This document shows, piece after piece, positions 15,932 through 25,329 of a DNA stretch of 53,737 nucleotides. A model generated the notes under the pieces. The model did not search any database, was not told the DNA's origin, and worked only from the letters and a program-made list of their open reading frames with translations. The position numbers and the translations under genes are program-made. The DNA lies in contig NZ_CAJZAR010000084.1 of the NCBI RefSeq assembly GCF_914484835.1, forward strand, positions 1 to 53,737, in the 5' to 3' direction. This DNA is from Paraburkholderia tropica. GTDB lineage: Bacteria > Pseudomonadota > Gammaproteobacteria > Burkholderiales > Burkholderiaceae. Each line of letters starts with the position of its first letter. Positions within the stretch are counted from its first letter, which is position 1.

Positions 15932-18900
15932 TCAATATTCCGAGTATGGCCTGACAGACGTCGGCGGGTACGGCACCGGGCCATGCTGCGGCGAGAAGAA
16001 ATAGCGCAGGTACACCAGGCCCACGTTCGGCGCGTAGTCGCGCGAGCGGTCCAGACGGAAGCGCCCGCCGACCACGAAATGCGGTGTCACGCGGTATTCG
16101 AGCGCCGCTTCCGCCGTGTAGCTGAAGCCGCCGCCCGAGCCACCGCCGAAGTACGGGTCGCCCGCGAGCGCCTGCAGATCGGGGCGCGTCGGGAAATAGG
16201 GCGAGCGGTCCTCGTTCGTGAACGACACGCCCACCGAGCCGTCGAGCTCCCACGACAGCTTGCCCCAGCGGCCGGTCCAGTCGAGCGGCAGGCTGAACGA
16301 CAGATAGCTCTGCGGACTGTAGTAGCCGCCGTTGCCGAACGTGTAGAAGTGCTCGTTCTTCGAATACTTCCAGTAGTTGATCGTCAGGCCGCTCGACACC
16401 GACTGGTCGGGACGCCGCCAGACCGACCAGTCGTAGCCGCTGCGCAGCTTGAATTCCTGGTTGGTCGGCACGTTGGTGCCGGTCAGCAGGCCGAAGCCGA
16501 GGCTCGTGAACAGCGTGCCCGGCCCGAAATCGTGCGCGCCGCGCACGGTCAGGCCGTTGCGCACCACGCCGCCCCAGGTTTCGCCGGTGATCGGATCGCG
16601 TCCGCCCGCGTAGGACACGAGGCTGCTCGTCTGGGCGCGCCGCGAGATGTCGACCGACACCGACGCGTGCTGGAAGTCGTAGCGGTACAGCAGGCCGCCG
16701 AGCACGCTCGAAATCGGGAAGCCGATCGGCGTGCTGCCGATGTCGGCGCGCCAGCTCGTGTTCGCGCCGCTGAACTCGTAGCCCGCCGCGAGCGCCACGC
16801 CGGTGGCGGTCTGGTTCATGGCGGGCACGTTCGCGTTGCTGAGCGCGGGCGACTTGCCGTAGTCGTACACACCGTCGCTGCCCGAGGGCAGCGTGCCGGC
16901 GTTCAGATAGACCGTGTCGGCGTGGAAGAAGTAGTGGCCCGAATAGCCGTTCGGAATCCGCACGTAGAGCGGGATTTCCGTGGCGTGCAGCTCCGAGATG
17001 CCCGGATCGCCCGCCAGATTCGACTGATACCACTCGGTCGCGATCTGCGCCTGGCGGCGGTCGTCGAGACCTTGCAGCGCGCGCGCGCCCGAGGTCAGGC
17101 CGTCGGGGCCCGGCTGCTCGCCCTCGGCCTGCTCCTGCGCGAGCGAGCTGCGATAGAGGCTGGCGGCGTCGTTGTAGTCGCCGCGCGACTGCGCCACGCG
17201 GCCCGCCTGGATCGTCACGTCCGAGCGGTCCGGGTAGCGTTCGCGCAGCGGGTCGATCACGTCCTGCGCCTCCTGGTTGCGGCCTTGCGCCGTGAAGCGC
17301 CGCGCGATCGCGAGACGCGTGTCGATGTCGTCTTCGTCGGTGTCGGCGAGCACGTCGCGTACCAGCTGCGTGGCTTCGCGGTCGCGGCCCATGCGCTCGT
17401 ACAGGCGCGCCACGGTGAGACGCGCGTCGGCGTCGTTCGGGTTGGCCGCGAGCACCTTCTGCGCGGCCGCCAGCGCGCCCTTGTAGTCGCCCTTCGCTTC
17501 GAGCAGATCGGCCTCTTCGAGCAGCCAGCGGCGGTTCGACTTCAGGTGCGACGGCACCGCGTCGAGCGTGCGCTGCGCGCTGCGCAGGTCGCCGTTGTCG
17601 ATCTGGCGGTCGGTCGCGCGCACGGCCAGACGCAGTTCCTGGTCGTCGAGATCGGCGCGCTGCTCGTCGGTCAGGCCCGGCTGTGCGCGCGTGGCGTCGA
17701 TCCACTTCGACCAGTCGTCGTCGCGGTTGGCGGCGCCCAGCAGTTCGCCGTAGCGCACGCGCGCGCCGTTCGCGCCGTCGTCGCCCGGATGCGCGGCTAG
17801 CCAGTCCTGCACGAGCTTGAGCCCCTTGTCGGGCTCGCCGAGCGCAATCCATTCGCGGCCGACCGAGGCGAGCATCTGCGGATCGTTGGCCGCGTTGGCG
17901 TCCGCGGCGGCGGCGTCGAGCAGCGCGCGCGCCTCGTCGTCCTTGCCTTGCGCGATCAGCTGGCGCGCCTGCGCGAGCTTCTTCTGCGCGGCGAGGTTGC
18001 CCATCAGCGTGCGCATGCCGTCGCTGCGCTCGGCGGCCGGCACGGCGTCGAGTTGCGCGGCGGCGCCGTCGAGGTCGTCGACGGAATTCAGATACAGCGC
18101 CGTGGCGTAACGCATGTCGGGCGCCTGCGAGGCCTTCAGGCCGTCTTCCATCACCTGGCGGCCGAGCGCGGGCAGATTCAGGTCGCGGTACTGGCGGGCG
18201 AGCGTGAAGCGCGTCCAGGCGTCGTCGGGCGTGAGGCGCACGGCGTCTTCGAGCTTGGCGATGGCCGGGCTCTTGCGGTTTTCGGCGAGCAGTTGATCGG
18301 CCTGGATCGCCAGCAGTTCGGCGTGCAGACGCTTAAGTTCGGCCTCCGAGCCGGACAGACGCGGCGCCGTCGCGGTGATCAACGGGCCGATCTCGTTGTC
18401 GCGATGGGTTTCGCGCAGCACGGTGACGAGGCTGCGCAGCGCGTCCAGATCGGGCTCCTTCGCCGTCACGAGCGGACGCAGCACGGCTTCGGCCTCGCTC
18501 CACTTCTTCTGCGCCATCAGCGAGTCGGCGAGCAGACGCGTGGCGGTGGCGTTGCCCGGATCAAGCTTGAGCGCCTCGCGCGCGAGCGCTTCGCCCTGCT
18601 CGGGCTTGCCTTGCGCGTTGGCGTCGCGCGCCCGGCCGATGGTGCCCCAGATGGCTGCGGTCTTTTCGAGGCTGCGCCACTTGCCGGCGTTGTCCGGGTC
18701 GAGCTTGACGGCGCGCGCGAACAGCGCGCGCGCCTCGTCCTGACGGCCCTCGCGCAGACGCACGAGACCGAGCGCGCCGATCGTTTCGCCGTCGTTCGGG
18801 TTCGCGCGCTGGGCGGTTTGCAGCGACGCTTCGGCATCCTTGAGATCGCCGCGCGCCAGTTGCGCGAGGCCTTGGTTGCGGGCGCGCGCGCCGGGACCGG

Positions 18901-20035
18901 CCACACGCGTGCGCGAACCGGAAGACGCGCCGCCGGACGCGCGCGCGCCGCCCGACGCGACCATCACGGGCTTGCCGCTCGCCGCCGCCGCGTTGGCCTG
19001 TGCGACGGCCTGCGGCCCGAGCTTCTTCGCGAGGTCGGCGACGGTCTGCTTCGCGTCGGTGTCGTCGGGGACTTCCTGGAGATAGCGCACATACCAGATG
19101 TAATAGGCCGGATCGTCGCGACCCGCGCTGGCGAGCGCGCGGCGCCAGAATTCGAGCGCGTCGGCGCGGTTGCCGTCCTGGCGCTGATAGACGCCGTAGA
19201 GCAGGTTCAGCCCTTCCATGCGCGTGCTGGTGCGGTCGGTCAGCAGGTCGCCGAGAATCAGCGCGGCGTTCGCGTCGTCGGGATTGCGCTTCAGACGCGC
19301 GCGCAGTTCGTCGATCACCTGCACACGGCCCGCGTCGGTGCCCGCGACGATGCGGTAATAGTCGCGTGCGAGCGCCCCACGCGGCGCGCCGCGCGGGAAC
19401 AGCTTCTTCATGCGCGGGGCGGCTTCTTCGGTCTTGCCCGCGTTGGCCAGCAGGCGGATCTCGGCGAGCTCGTTCTTGTCGCGGGTGGCGACGCGGTAGG
19501 TGTCGGACAGCTCCTGGGTCGCGGGCGCGTTCGGCGCGATTTTCTGCAGTTGCGCGAGCACCTTCGCGGCTTCGGCCGTGCGATTCGAGCGCAGTTCGAT
19601 CTCGCCCATCAGCGCGAGCGCCTCGGGCTCCCGCGGATCGAACAGCAGCGCCTTCTGGACGAGACCGCGCGCGACGTCGGGACGGTTCTTCGCCATCCAC
19701 ATGCGCGCTGCCGAGAGCAGTTGCGCGGCCTGGGCGGCGGGCGCGGCGGCGTTCGCGGCGGGCTGCGGCGCGTTCTGGGCGTTCGGCGTGTTCTGTGCGC
19801 GCGCGGCCAGCGGCGAGGCGGCGATCAGCAGCGCGAGCATCGAGGCGATGCGCGGCGACAGGCGCGGCGCGAGCCGGCGGGCGATCCGCGCATCAAGGCG
19901 TGATTCGGGCCGAGCTTCGGCGCGCGTATCCATCCGCGATTCGGCGCGCGACCCGAGCCGCGCCGCGATCGCCGGAACGAGACGCCGCGTGCGCGAGCCG
20001 GCGCCCGGGCGCGGCGCTTTCGCGAAGGCGTTCAT
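15932..20035 (-). CDS. bcsC: Cellulose export outer-membrane protein BcsC
   Basis: A 1367-residue protein: basic N-terminus and signal peptide (cleavage near A-R-A-Q, about residue 75, making the n-region unusually long), then many TPR repeats to about residue 1000 (blocks such as G-A-L-G-L-V-R-L-R-E-G-R, D-P-D-N-A), then a 16-strand-type C-terminal barrel ending in aromatic Tyr. BcsC guides and exports the glucan across periplasm and outer membrane. Its ATG overlaps the bcsZ stop by four bases. Repeated Arg-rich words (R-A-E-S-R, R-P-E-S-R) in the first 60 residues are odd and may mean that the true start is further in, at an ATG near 19840. Confidence 0.95.
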   Translation of the reverse strand: MNAFAKAPRPGAGSRTRRLVPAIAARLGSRAESRMDTRAEARPESRLDARIARRLAPRLSPRIASMLALLIAASPLAARAQNTPNAQNAPQPAANAAAPAAQAAQLLSAARMWMAKNRPDVARGLVQKALLFDPREPEALALMGEIELRSNRTAEAAKVLAQLQKIAPNAPATQELSDTYRVATRDKNELAEIRLLANAGKTEEAAPRMKKLFPRGAPRGALARDYYRIVAGTDAGRVQVIDELRARLKRNPDDANAALILGDLLTDRTSTRMEGLNLLYGVYQRQDGNRADALEFWRRALASAGRDDPAYYIWYVRYLQEVPDDTDAKQTVADLAKKLGPQAVAQANAAAASGKPVMVASGGARASGGASSGSRTRVAGPGARARNQGLAQLARGDLKDAEASLQTAQRANPNDGETIGALGLVRLREGRQDEARALFARAVKLDPDNAGKWRSLEKTAAIWGTIGRARDANAQGKPEQGEALAREALKLDPGNATATRLLADSLMAQKKWSEAEAVLRPLVTAKEPDLDALRSLVTVLRETHRDNEIGPLITATAPRLSGSEAELKRLHAELLAIQADQLLAENRKSPAIAKLEDAVRLTPDDAWTRFTLARQYRDLNLPALGRQVMEDGLKASQAPDMRYATALYLNSVDDLDGAAAQLDAVPAAERSDGMRTLMGNLAAQKKLAQARQLIAQGKDDEARALLDAAAADANAANDPQMLASVGREWIALGEPDKGLKLVQDWLAAHPGDDGANGARVRYGELLGAANRDDDWSKWIDATRAQPGLTDEQRADLDDQELRLAVRATDRQIDNGDLRSAQRTLDAVPSHLKSNRRWLLEEADLLEAKGDYKGALAAAQKVLAANPNDADARLTVARLYERMGRDREATQLVRDVLADTDEDDIDTRLAIARRFTAQGRNQEAQDVIDPLRERYPDRSDVTIQAGRVAQSRGDYNDAASLYRSSLAQEQAEGEQPGPDGLTSGARALQGLDDRRQAQIATEWYQSNLAGDPGISELHATEIPLYVRIPNGYSGHYFFHADTVYLNAGTLPSGSDGVYDYGKSPALSNANVPAMNQTATGVALAAGYEFSGANTSWRADIGSTPIGFPISSVLGGLLYRYDFQHASVSVDISRRAQTSSLVSYAGGRDPITGETWGGVVRNGLTVRGAHDFGPGTLFTSLGFGLLTGTNVPTNQEFKLRSGYDWSVWRRPDQSVSSGLTINYWKYSKNEHFYTFGNGGYYSPQSYLSFSLPLDWTGRWGKLSWELDGSVGVSFTNEDRSPYFPTRPDLQALAGDPYFGGGSGGGFSYTAEAALEYRVTPHFVVGGRFRLDRSRDYAPNVGLVYLRYFFSPQHGPVPYPPTSVRPYSEY

Positions 20036-21390
20036 CGTGCTGCCGGGCATTGAGCCGTCCATGCGGGGATCACGCGGCCTTGCGCGTCGAAGCGATAAAG
20101 CCCTTGCAGATAGCCGAGGCCGAACAGCATCAGCACGCTGCTGTAGTAGCCGGGCGGCGACTTTTGCGCGCGCGCGCGGCTGCGTTCGACCTGGGCGTCG
20201 GACAGATCGGTGCGACCGAGCGCCGACAGATACGGGGCGACCGCCGCCGAAAAACCGCCATTGCCCTCGTTCGGGCCAGGCTCGCCGGTCTGCGTGTTGA
20301 CGCGCTCGGGCGGAAAGCCGTGCGCGGCCACGAAGGCCGAGAGCGGCGCGAAGGTCGCGAGCGTGGCGCTGCGCGCCGGGTCGTCGTGAGCGAGCATGCC
20401 CGCCCACAGATAGACGCGGATCGCGTTATAGGCGCTTTCGGCGTGCGTCGGTTCGTCGGGGCCGAAATCGCCCTTGTTGCCCTGTGCGCGATACACGACC
20501 CAATCGGGCGAGAAGCCCTTGGGCGCGGTGCCGTTGACGAGCTGCGCCGAACTGCCGAGCAGCGATTTCCACGCGGCCTGTTCCTTCTCGGGCATCGCCA
20601 GCGTGAAACGACGCATGACCTGCAGCGGCACGTAGCTCGGGTTCAGACGCCACGACGTCTTGTCGAGCTTGAAGCCCGTCGGACCGGGCAGAACCGTGCG
20701 GCCGAGGCCGGGCAGCGAGGCCGTCTCGCGGCGCAGGATGTTGCGCGCCATCACCGTGCCGATGGCCGTGTAGCGGCGCACGTTCCAGAGTCGGCCCGCT
20801 TCGAGCAGCGTGTAGGCGATCCACAGATCGGCGTCGCTGGCGGAGTTGGCGTCGATCACGCCCCACGTGGCGGACGGCGTTTGCGTCGCCGAGGCAGCGG
20901 AAGCAACAGAAGCACTCGAAGCGCCCGAAGTCCCCGATGCCCCCACCGGCGCGCCGTTTTCGTCGATGTCGGTGCGCCCCCAGATCCACGCGGGCAGATG
21001 CGCCGCGAGATCGCCCTGGGCGAGATTGTTCTCGGTCCACGCGAGGATCTTGTCGAAGGCCGCGCGGTCGTTCGCGACGAGCGCGAAAAAGAGCGCATAC
21101 GACTGGCCTTCGGAGACGGTCACCTGGCGCGGCGAACTCGCGTCGATCACGCGTCCGTCGGCGGACAGCAGCGCGCCTTTGAACGCGGTCCAGTCGGACC
21201 ACGCGCAAGCGGGCGCTCGCGGCGCGGGCGCTGTTTTCGCGGCAGCCGCCTTCGCCGTTGCATTCGCTGGCGCGTTCGCGTTCGCCGCGAGCGCGGGCGA
21301 CGGCGCGCCCAGCAGCAGCGGCGCGAGCGCGCAGGCGCCGGCCGCGAGCCGGCGCGTGAGGCAGGGCTTGGCCCTCAACCCGGTCGGCAC
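20032..21390 (-). CDS. bcsZ: Periplasmic endo-beta-1,4-glucanase BcsZ (GH8)
   Basis: A 452-residue GH8 cellulase with a signal peptide (L-L-L-G-A-P-S-P-A-L-A-A-N). The catalytic acid sits in V-S-E-G-Q-S-Y-A-L and the base region in D-A-D-L-W-I-A-Y-T-L-L-E-A. BcsZ trims nascent cellulose in the periplasm and tunes fibre output. The GTG at 21390 has GGAG 7 nt upstream, which overlaps the end of bcsB; no better ATG exists in frame. There is a Ser/Ala/Thr-rich insert at about residues 160-185 between substrate-binding blocks. Its stop overlaps the bcsC start. Confidence 0.94.
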   Translation of the reverse strand: MPTGLRAKPCLTRRLAAGACALAPLLLGAPSPALAANANAPANATAKAAAAKTAPAPRAPACAWSDWTAFKGALLSADGRVIDASSPRQVTVSEGQSYALFFALVANDRAAFDKILAWTENNLAQGDLAAHLPAWIWGRTDIDENGAPVGASGTSGASSASVASAASATQTPSATWGVIDANSASDADLWIAYTLLEAGRLWNVRRYTAIGTVMARNILRRETASLPGLGRTVLPGPTGFKLDKTSWRLNPSYVPLQVMRRFTLAMPEKEQAAWKSLLGSSAQLVNGTAPKGFSPDWVVYRAQGNKGDFGPDEPTHAESAYNAIRVYLWAGMLAHDDPARSATLATFAPLSAFVAAHGFPPERVNTQTGEPGPNEGNGGFSAAVAPYLSALGRTDLSDAQVERSRARAQKSPPGYYSSVLMLFGLGYLQGLYRFDAQGRVIPAWTAQCPAAR

Positions 21391-21392
21391 GT

Positions 21393-23843
21393 TTAGTCTC
21401 CGGTGCGGCGGGCGGCCATGCGTCCGAGCGCCCAGAACACCGTGAGCGCGACGATCAGGCCCGCGAGAATCCCGGCCACCGCCATCAGCGACGGATAGTG
21501 CGAGATATGCACCCACGCGCGCGCATACCAGGGCAGATCGCCGACGAAATACCGTTCGCCCACGCGCAGCCCTTCCACTTCCTTCTGACGCACGACGCTC
21601 AGGTCGCCGTGCATCTGCGCGACCTTGCCGCTGTCTTCGAGCGCGTCGAGCACGTCGCCGAGCTGCGCCGACGAGGTGCTCGAGATCGCCACCACGCTGC
21701 GTCCCGAGGCGAGCGGCGACTCGAAGCCGATCAGCGCCGCCATCGGTCCGCCGAGCGAGACGATCGAGCGGCCCGCGGGCTTCGGCTCGTCGTCGTCCTC
21801 GGTGCCGCCGAGCCAGCCCGGCCAGCCGCTTTTCTGGTCGCGCGTCGTCACTTCGGTCTTGCCGCGCTCGATCAGCAGCGGCAGATCCTTGCCCCACTTC
21901 ACGAGCAGATCGGCGGCCGAACCCGAGCCGATCACGAGCAGGTCGTCGCCGCTCACGCTGTCGATCTGGCTGGCGGGCACGAGCGTCGCGCGCAGCGCGG
22001 GCAGGCCGGTCCACTGGCCCATGTGGCCGAGCATCGTCAGCACGGCTTCCTGGTCCTGCGCGTTGGGCGCGTCGGGAATCACGATGGCCGTCTGCGCGAG
22101 GTCGGCCATGCGCGTGAACGGATAGCCGCTATTGGCGAAGAAGGCGAGGTTCGGCAGCGCCGTGTAGTGCGCGAAGCCGCTGAAGTCGATCACCGAATCG
22201 GGGTCGATGGCGGCGCGCGCGACATCGACGGCCGTCGAGGTGCACAGGCCGGTCTTCTGCGAATCGATATGGAACTGGAACTGGAACTGGTTGTTCGAGC
22301 CCACGCGGAAGGCCGGGATTTCGATGTTGCTGGCCGCGCGCGCGTCGGTGCCCGAAAGCAGCGGCACGCTGATGCGCGTCTCGTCCGAGGCGCGCGTGAC
22401 GGGCTTCAGGCGCTGCGAGCGCACGAGCTGGTCGTTGATGCTGACGTTGAGGATCGAATCGTTCCACGTCGACGGCGCCGTGTAGCGATAGCGGATGTCG
22501 AGCGGCACGTTGGTGCGCGCCCACGCGTAGAGGTCGGCGGGCACGCGCATGTTCACGCGGATCGCGGGCGGGTTGTAGCCCGACACCTGCAACTGCTGAG
22601 GATCGCTCACAAGCTCGCGCATCAGCACGGGGCGGTCGGTGGGCACCCAGTTCGGCGCGTCGTAGGGCTTGCGCGCCGGACCGAGATCGACCGACTGCAC
22701 GATCACGCTGCTGCCCGCCATGCCGGCCTGGCCGAGCACCAGCGCGTCGGCGGCCTTCTCCAGTTCCTCGGGCGTGCGGCCCGCGAGCACCAGCAGCTTG
22801 CGGCCCGACTGCGGATCGGCGGCCGGGTTGGTCATCACGCTGATCGTCGGCCCCTTGATCTCGGGCAGCGACAGACCTTCGGGCATCTGGCCAGGCAGTG
22901 CGAGCACGACGGCGTTGGCGTCGGCGGGCGCCGTGCGCGTGACCGGGAAGCGCGCGCCGCGATAGCTCGCGAGCGCGCCGAGCCACGACGACACCACGCC
23001 GGCCGCGCGCAGCGTCGGCACGCCCGCGTTGGCGGCGAGCACGAACGGCACGCGCAGCAGGCGGTTGTCGTGGCGGTCGAAGAACGGCACCGGCAGCAGC
23101 CCGAGGCTGTTCGGCAGCGTGATGCCCGCCGTGTTCAGCGTGAGCGTGGTCTGCGGCGCGACGTCGGTCCACAGCGTGGTGTGATACGGGTCTTCGCAAT
23201 GATCGAGCGTGTAGTGCGCGATCATCTGCACGCTGATGCGGTTGTAGTCGGTGAACAGGCGCGGATCGAGATTGATCTCGCTCGTCACGAGCTGACCGGC
23301 GGTTTCCTTGACGAGCGGAATCGTCGCGACCACTTCGCCGTTGACGAAGACTTTCAGATGCGACAGCGGATAAATCAGCGACGGCGAGTACGTATACATG
23401 AGACGCAGCTTCGCGCTCGTCACGACTTCGTCGGTGCGCACGTCGACGTTCATGTAGCCGGTCGGATCGAGGCCGCGCAATTCCATCGGTCCGTAGACGC
23501 CCATGTCGCGCAGCGAAAACTCGTGCGTGCGCGGCGGGCCGAGCGGTGCCGGATTGGCGTTGTCGTTCGGCATCGCGAGCGTGCCGGGCGCGGTCTGGAT
23601 CACGGCGGGACCGGCGCTTTGCGATGCGGCGGCGTTCGTTGCGCTCGCAGCGGAAGCGGCGGCGAGGGGCTGAGCATTTGCCGTGCCTGATGCCGTACTT
23701 GCGGACGCAACCGACGCTGCGCTTGAGGTTGCGCCTTTGCTCGCAGGCGCCACGGCCGCCGGCTTGTCGGCTGCGAGCAAACTCGATCCCACCAACAGCC
23801 CGGCAATCAACGCGCCCAGGCGGACATGAACGGAAACTCGCAT
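21393..23843 (-). CDS. bcsB: Cellulose synthase regulatory subunit BcsB
   Basis: An 816-residue periplasmic protein with an N-terminal signal, an Ala/Ser/Thr-rich linker to about residue 85, then alternating jellyroll (CBD) and flavodoxin-like domains (G-V-Y-G-P-M-E-L-R-G, and D-L-L-V-I-G-S-G-S-A-A-D), and one C-terminal membrane anchor (A-V-A-G-I-L-A-G-L-I-V-A-L-T-V-F-W). The anchor pairs with BcsA in the inner membrane. The ATG follows AAAGGG at a 9-nt spacing. It is the first gene of this nine-gene leftward operon; an 850-nt leader with a possible sigma-54 site lies upstream. Confidence 0.96.
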   Translation of the reverse strand: MRVSVHVRLGALIAGLLVGSSLLAADKPAAVAPASKGATSSAASVASASTASGTANAQPLAAASAASATNAAASQSAGPAVIQTAPGTLAMPNDNANPAPLGPPRTHEFSLRDMGVYGPMELRGLDPTGYMNVDVRTDEVVTSAKLRLMYTYSPSLIYPLSHLKVFVNGEVVATIPLVKETAGQLVTSEINLDPRLFTDYNRISVQMIAHYTLDHCEDPYHTTLWTDVAPQTTLTLNTAGITLPNSLGLLPVPFFDRHDNRLLRVPFVLAANAGVPTLRAAGVVSSWLGALASYRGARFPVTRTAPADANAVVLALPGQMPEGLSLPEIKGPTISVMTNPAADPQSGRKLLVLAGRTPEELEKAADALVLGQAGMAGSSVIVQSVDLGPARKPYDAPNWVPTDRPVLMRELVSDPQQLQVSGYNPPAIRVNMRVPADLYAWARTNVPLDIRYRYTAPSTWNDSILNVSINDQLVRSQRLKPVTRASDETRISVPLLSGTDARAASNIEIPAFRVGSNNQFQFQFHIDSQKTGLCTSTAVDVARAAIDPDSVIDFSGFAHYTALPNLAFFANSGYPFTRMADLAQTAIVIPDAPNAQDQEAVLTMLGHMGQWTGLPALRATLVPASQIDSVSGDDLLVIGSGSAADLLVKWGKDLPLLIERGKTEVTTRDQKSGWPGWLGGTEDDDEPKPAGRSIVSLGGPMAALIGFESPLASGRSVVAISSTSSAQLGDVLDALEDSGKVAQMHGDLSVVRQKEVEGLRVGERYFVGDLPWYARAWVHISHYPSLMAVAGILAGLIVALTVFWALGRMAARRTGD

Positions 23844-23869
23844 CGCAAACGGCCCTTTGTCTTATTCGC

Positions 23870-23902
23870 GACGGCTGCCCCCAATTTGCTCAGCCAGCCG
23901 TC
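23870..23902 (-). promoter_or_regulatory. Hairpin in the bcsB leader
   Basis: Perfect 8-bp arms (GACGGCTG 23870-23877, CAGCCGTC 23895-23902) enclose 17 nt. The structure ends 26 nt before the bcsB ATG, next to its ribosome site, so it could affect translation. No T-run follows. Confidence 0.4.
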
Positions 23903-24183
23903 TAGTGATGTTGGCGGTCTCGCAATACCCGCCTTATCCGGGATCAGCGCCAACGCTTTATTCTGAGATTCGTCGGAGTTTATCTGACTATGCTCAGTAG
24001 CGACATGGGATTGAGCACCGTTTATTCAACTTGAATTGTTAAAGAACGTCATGGCGGGTAAAAGAGTCGTTTTTGCGCAACGAACATTGGCCAATGCGAT
24101 TTAAAACGTTGTCGATATTTCCCGGGTGTCGTGGCGCCTGGCGACTTATGTCGATACGGTGCACCGCAGCACGAAGCCGCTGT

Positions 24184-24200
24184 AGCACGCGGCGTGCCAA
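24184..24200 (-). promoter_or_regulatory. Sigma-54-like -24/-12 site upstream of bcsB
   Basis: Minus-strand TTGGCACG (24200-24193), N4, GTGCT (24188-24184). It matches the consensus TGGCACG-N4-TTGCW at all but one position and keeps the GG and GC pairs 10 bases apart. It lies 340 nt upstream of bcsB and points toward it. The sequence is also partly self-complementary (GCACGC-G-GCGTGC), so chance or another protein site remains possible. Confidence 0.4.
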
Positions 24201-24643
24201 ACGATTGCGCGTCAGCCTGATGTGGATGCGTCGCGGCAGCGATGCTGAGCGGGTCAACCTGCCGCAAACGATTGCCTGTAACGAAGCAAGTCATCCGCGA
24301 TTGGCGCGCGTGCGCGGCCATGCGCCGCTATCTCGCCGAGGTGCTTGCCTGATGCGCTATGCCGCAGCGTGCGCGAACTCGCGGCGCGCAGTTTGATTCA
24401 TGGTTCGATTCATGCCGCGAGTCCGTCGAACGCGATTGGGTCGCGCGCCGCATCGATGCGTTCGATCAGTGCCGCGTGCCGCATTCGCGCGACCAACGAA
24501 ACGAGTTTGAAAATTGCGTTTCTGTTTTGATTAATTAGCGATCCTGATCGGTGAACAAGGAAAGCCGAAACGCGTTTGAGTCACACCGATTTCAGCGCCA
24601 ACCGGATTCCCGCCGAATGCCGCCCATTCGCACCGCAATAAAA

Positions 24644-24673
24644 AACGCCAAGGTTCGCGAGAACCTTGGCGTT
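24644..24673. terminator. Intrinsic terminator-like hairpin after the TetR gene
   Basis: A perfect 13-bp stem (AACGCCAAGGTTC and complement) with a GCGA loop, preceded by AAAAAA on the plus strand, so the minus-strand transcript ends in a U-run. It lies 20 nt past the TetR stop codon. Confidence 0.85.
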
Positions 24674-24693
24674 CGACTTTGCGCTGGCCGCCG

Positions 24694-25329
24694 TCAATCG
24701 ATCGGCTTGATCAGCCCCGCGATGGATTCGCGCGCGCGCGCGGCGACGTCGTTCATATCCGGCGCCTGCCGATAGCTGATGGCCGCGATCAGATGCGTGC
24801 CGATCACCGCGCCGAACAGCATGTCGGCCATGCGGTCGACGTTCACCGACGCGATGCGTCCGCGTTCGATCAGCAGCGTGAGCCGCGACTCCAGCAACTG
24901 CTTGCTGCGGTGAATGCCCTGATCGTAGTAGTGACGGCGAATCTCGGGAAAGGCGTTCGATTCCGCGATCACGAGACGGGTCACGGTCACGTGCCGTTCG
25001 TTGAGCACGTAATGGGCCATTTCGGCGAGTGTGGCTTCGAGCACGGCTTGAGGCGAGAGCGTGTCGTCGATCTCGTGTTCCACGTCGGGGAACGATTCCG
25101 CGTCGGCGACCAGCGCGCGAAACAATTCTTCCTTGGTGGGAAAGAGTTCGTAGATCGTGCGCTTCGAGGTCTCGCAGACGCGCGCGATATCGGCCATGCT
25201 GGTCGCGGCATAGCCCGACTGCTTGAACAGGCCCTCGGCCGCCTTGAGGATCTGCTCGCGGCGCGCCTCGCGCGTGATCGTTACCGGCCTTCCCCTGCCG
25301 CGTGCAACGGGGGGAGCTTCGGCGGGCAT
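24694..25329 (-). CDS. TetR/AcrR family transcriptional regulator
   Basis: A 211-residue regulator. The N-terminal HTH is typical: R-R-E-Q-I-L-K-A-A-E-G-L-F-K-Q-S-G-Y, then T-S-M-A-D-I-A-R-V-C-E-T-S-K-R-T-I-Y-E-L-F. The C-terminal domain (L-N-E-R-H-V-T-V-T-R-L-V-I-A-E and later G-T-H-L-I-A-A-I) resembles the AefR-like C-terminal group. The ATG at 25329 gives the normal N-terminus P-A-E-A-P-P-V-A-R-G-R-G-R-P. Neighbours do not identify the target; the divergent O-methyltransferase starts 560 nt away. The ligand is unknown. Confidence 0.88.
   Translation of the reverse strand: MPAEAPPVARGRGRPVTITREARREQILKAAEGLFKQSGYAATSMADIARVCETSKRTIYELFPTKEELFRALVADAESFPDVEHEIDDTLSPQAVLEATLAEMAHYVLNERHVTVTRLVIAESNAFPEIRRHYYDQGIHRSKQLLESRLTLLIERGRIASVNVDRMADMLFGAVIGTHLIAAISYRQAPDMNDVAARARESIAGLIKPID

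Larger units (their letters stand above)
23844..24643. other. Long upstream region of the bcs operon
   Basis: No gene is supported in this stretch of 800 nt. It holds the presumed bcs promoter or promoters. Positions 23930-24130 and 24500-24650 are poorer in GC than coding DNA. Two specific elements are listed separately: a hairpin at 23870-23902 and a sigma-54-like site at 24184-24200. Confidence 0.5.

Noticed and set aside
15870..15934. Seventeen-codon reading frame ending in an ATGA overlap before bcsE
   Set aside because: It is a fragment of an open frame antiphase to bcsC, without a ribosome site.
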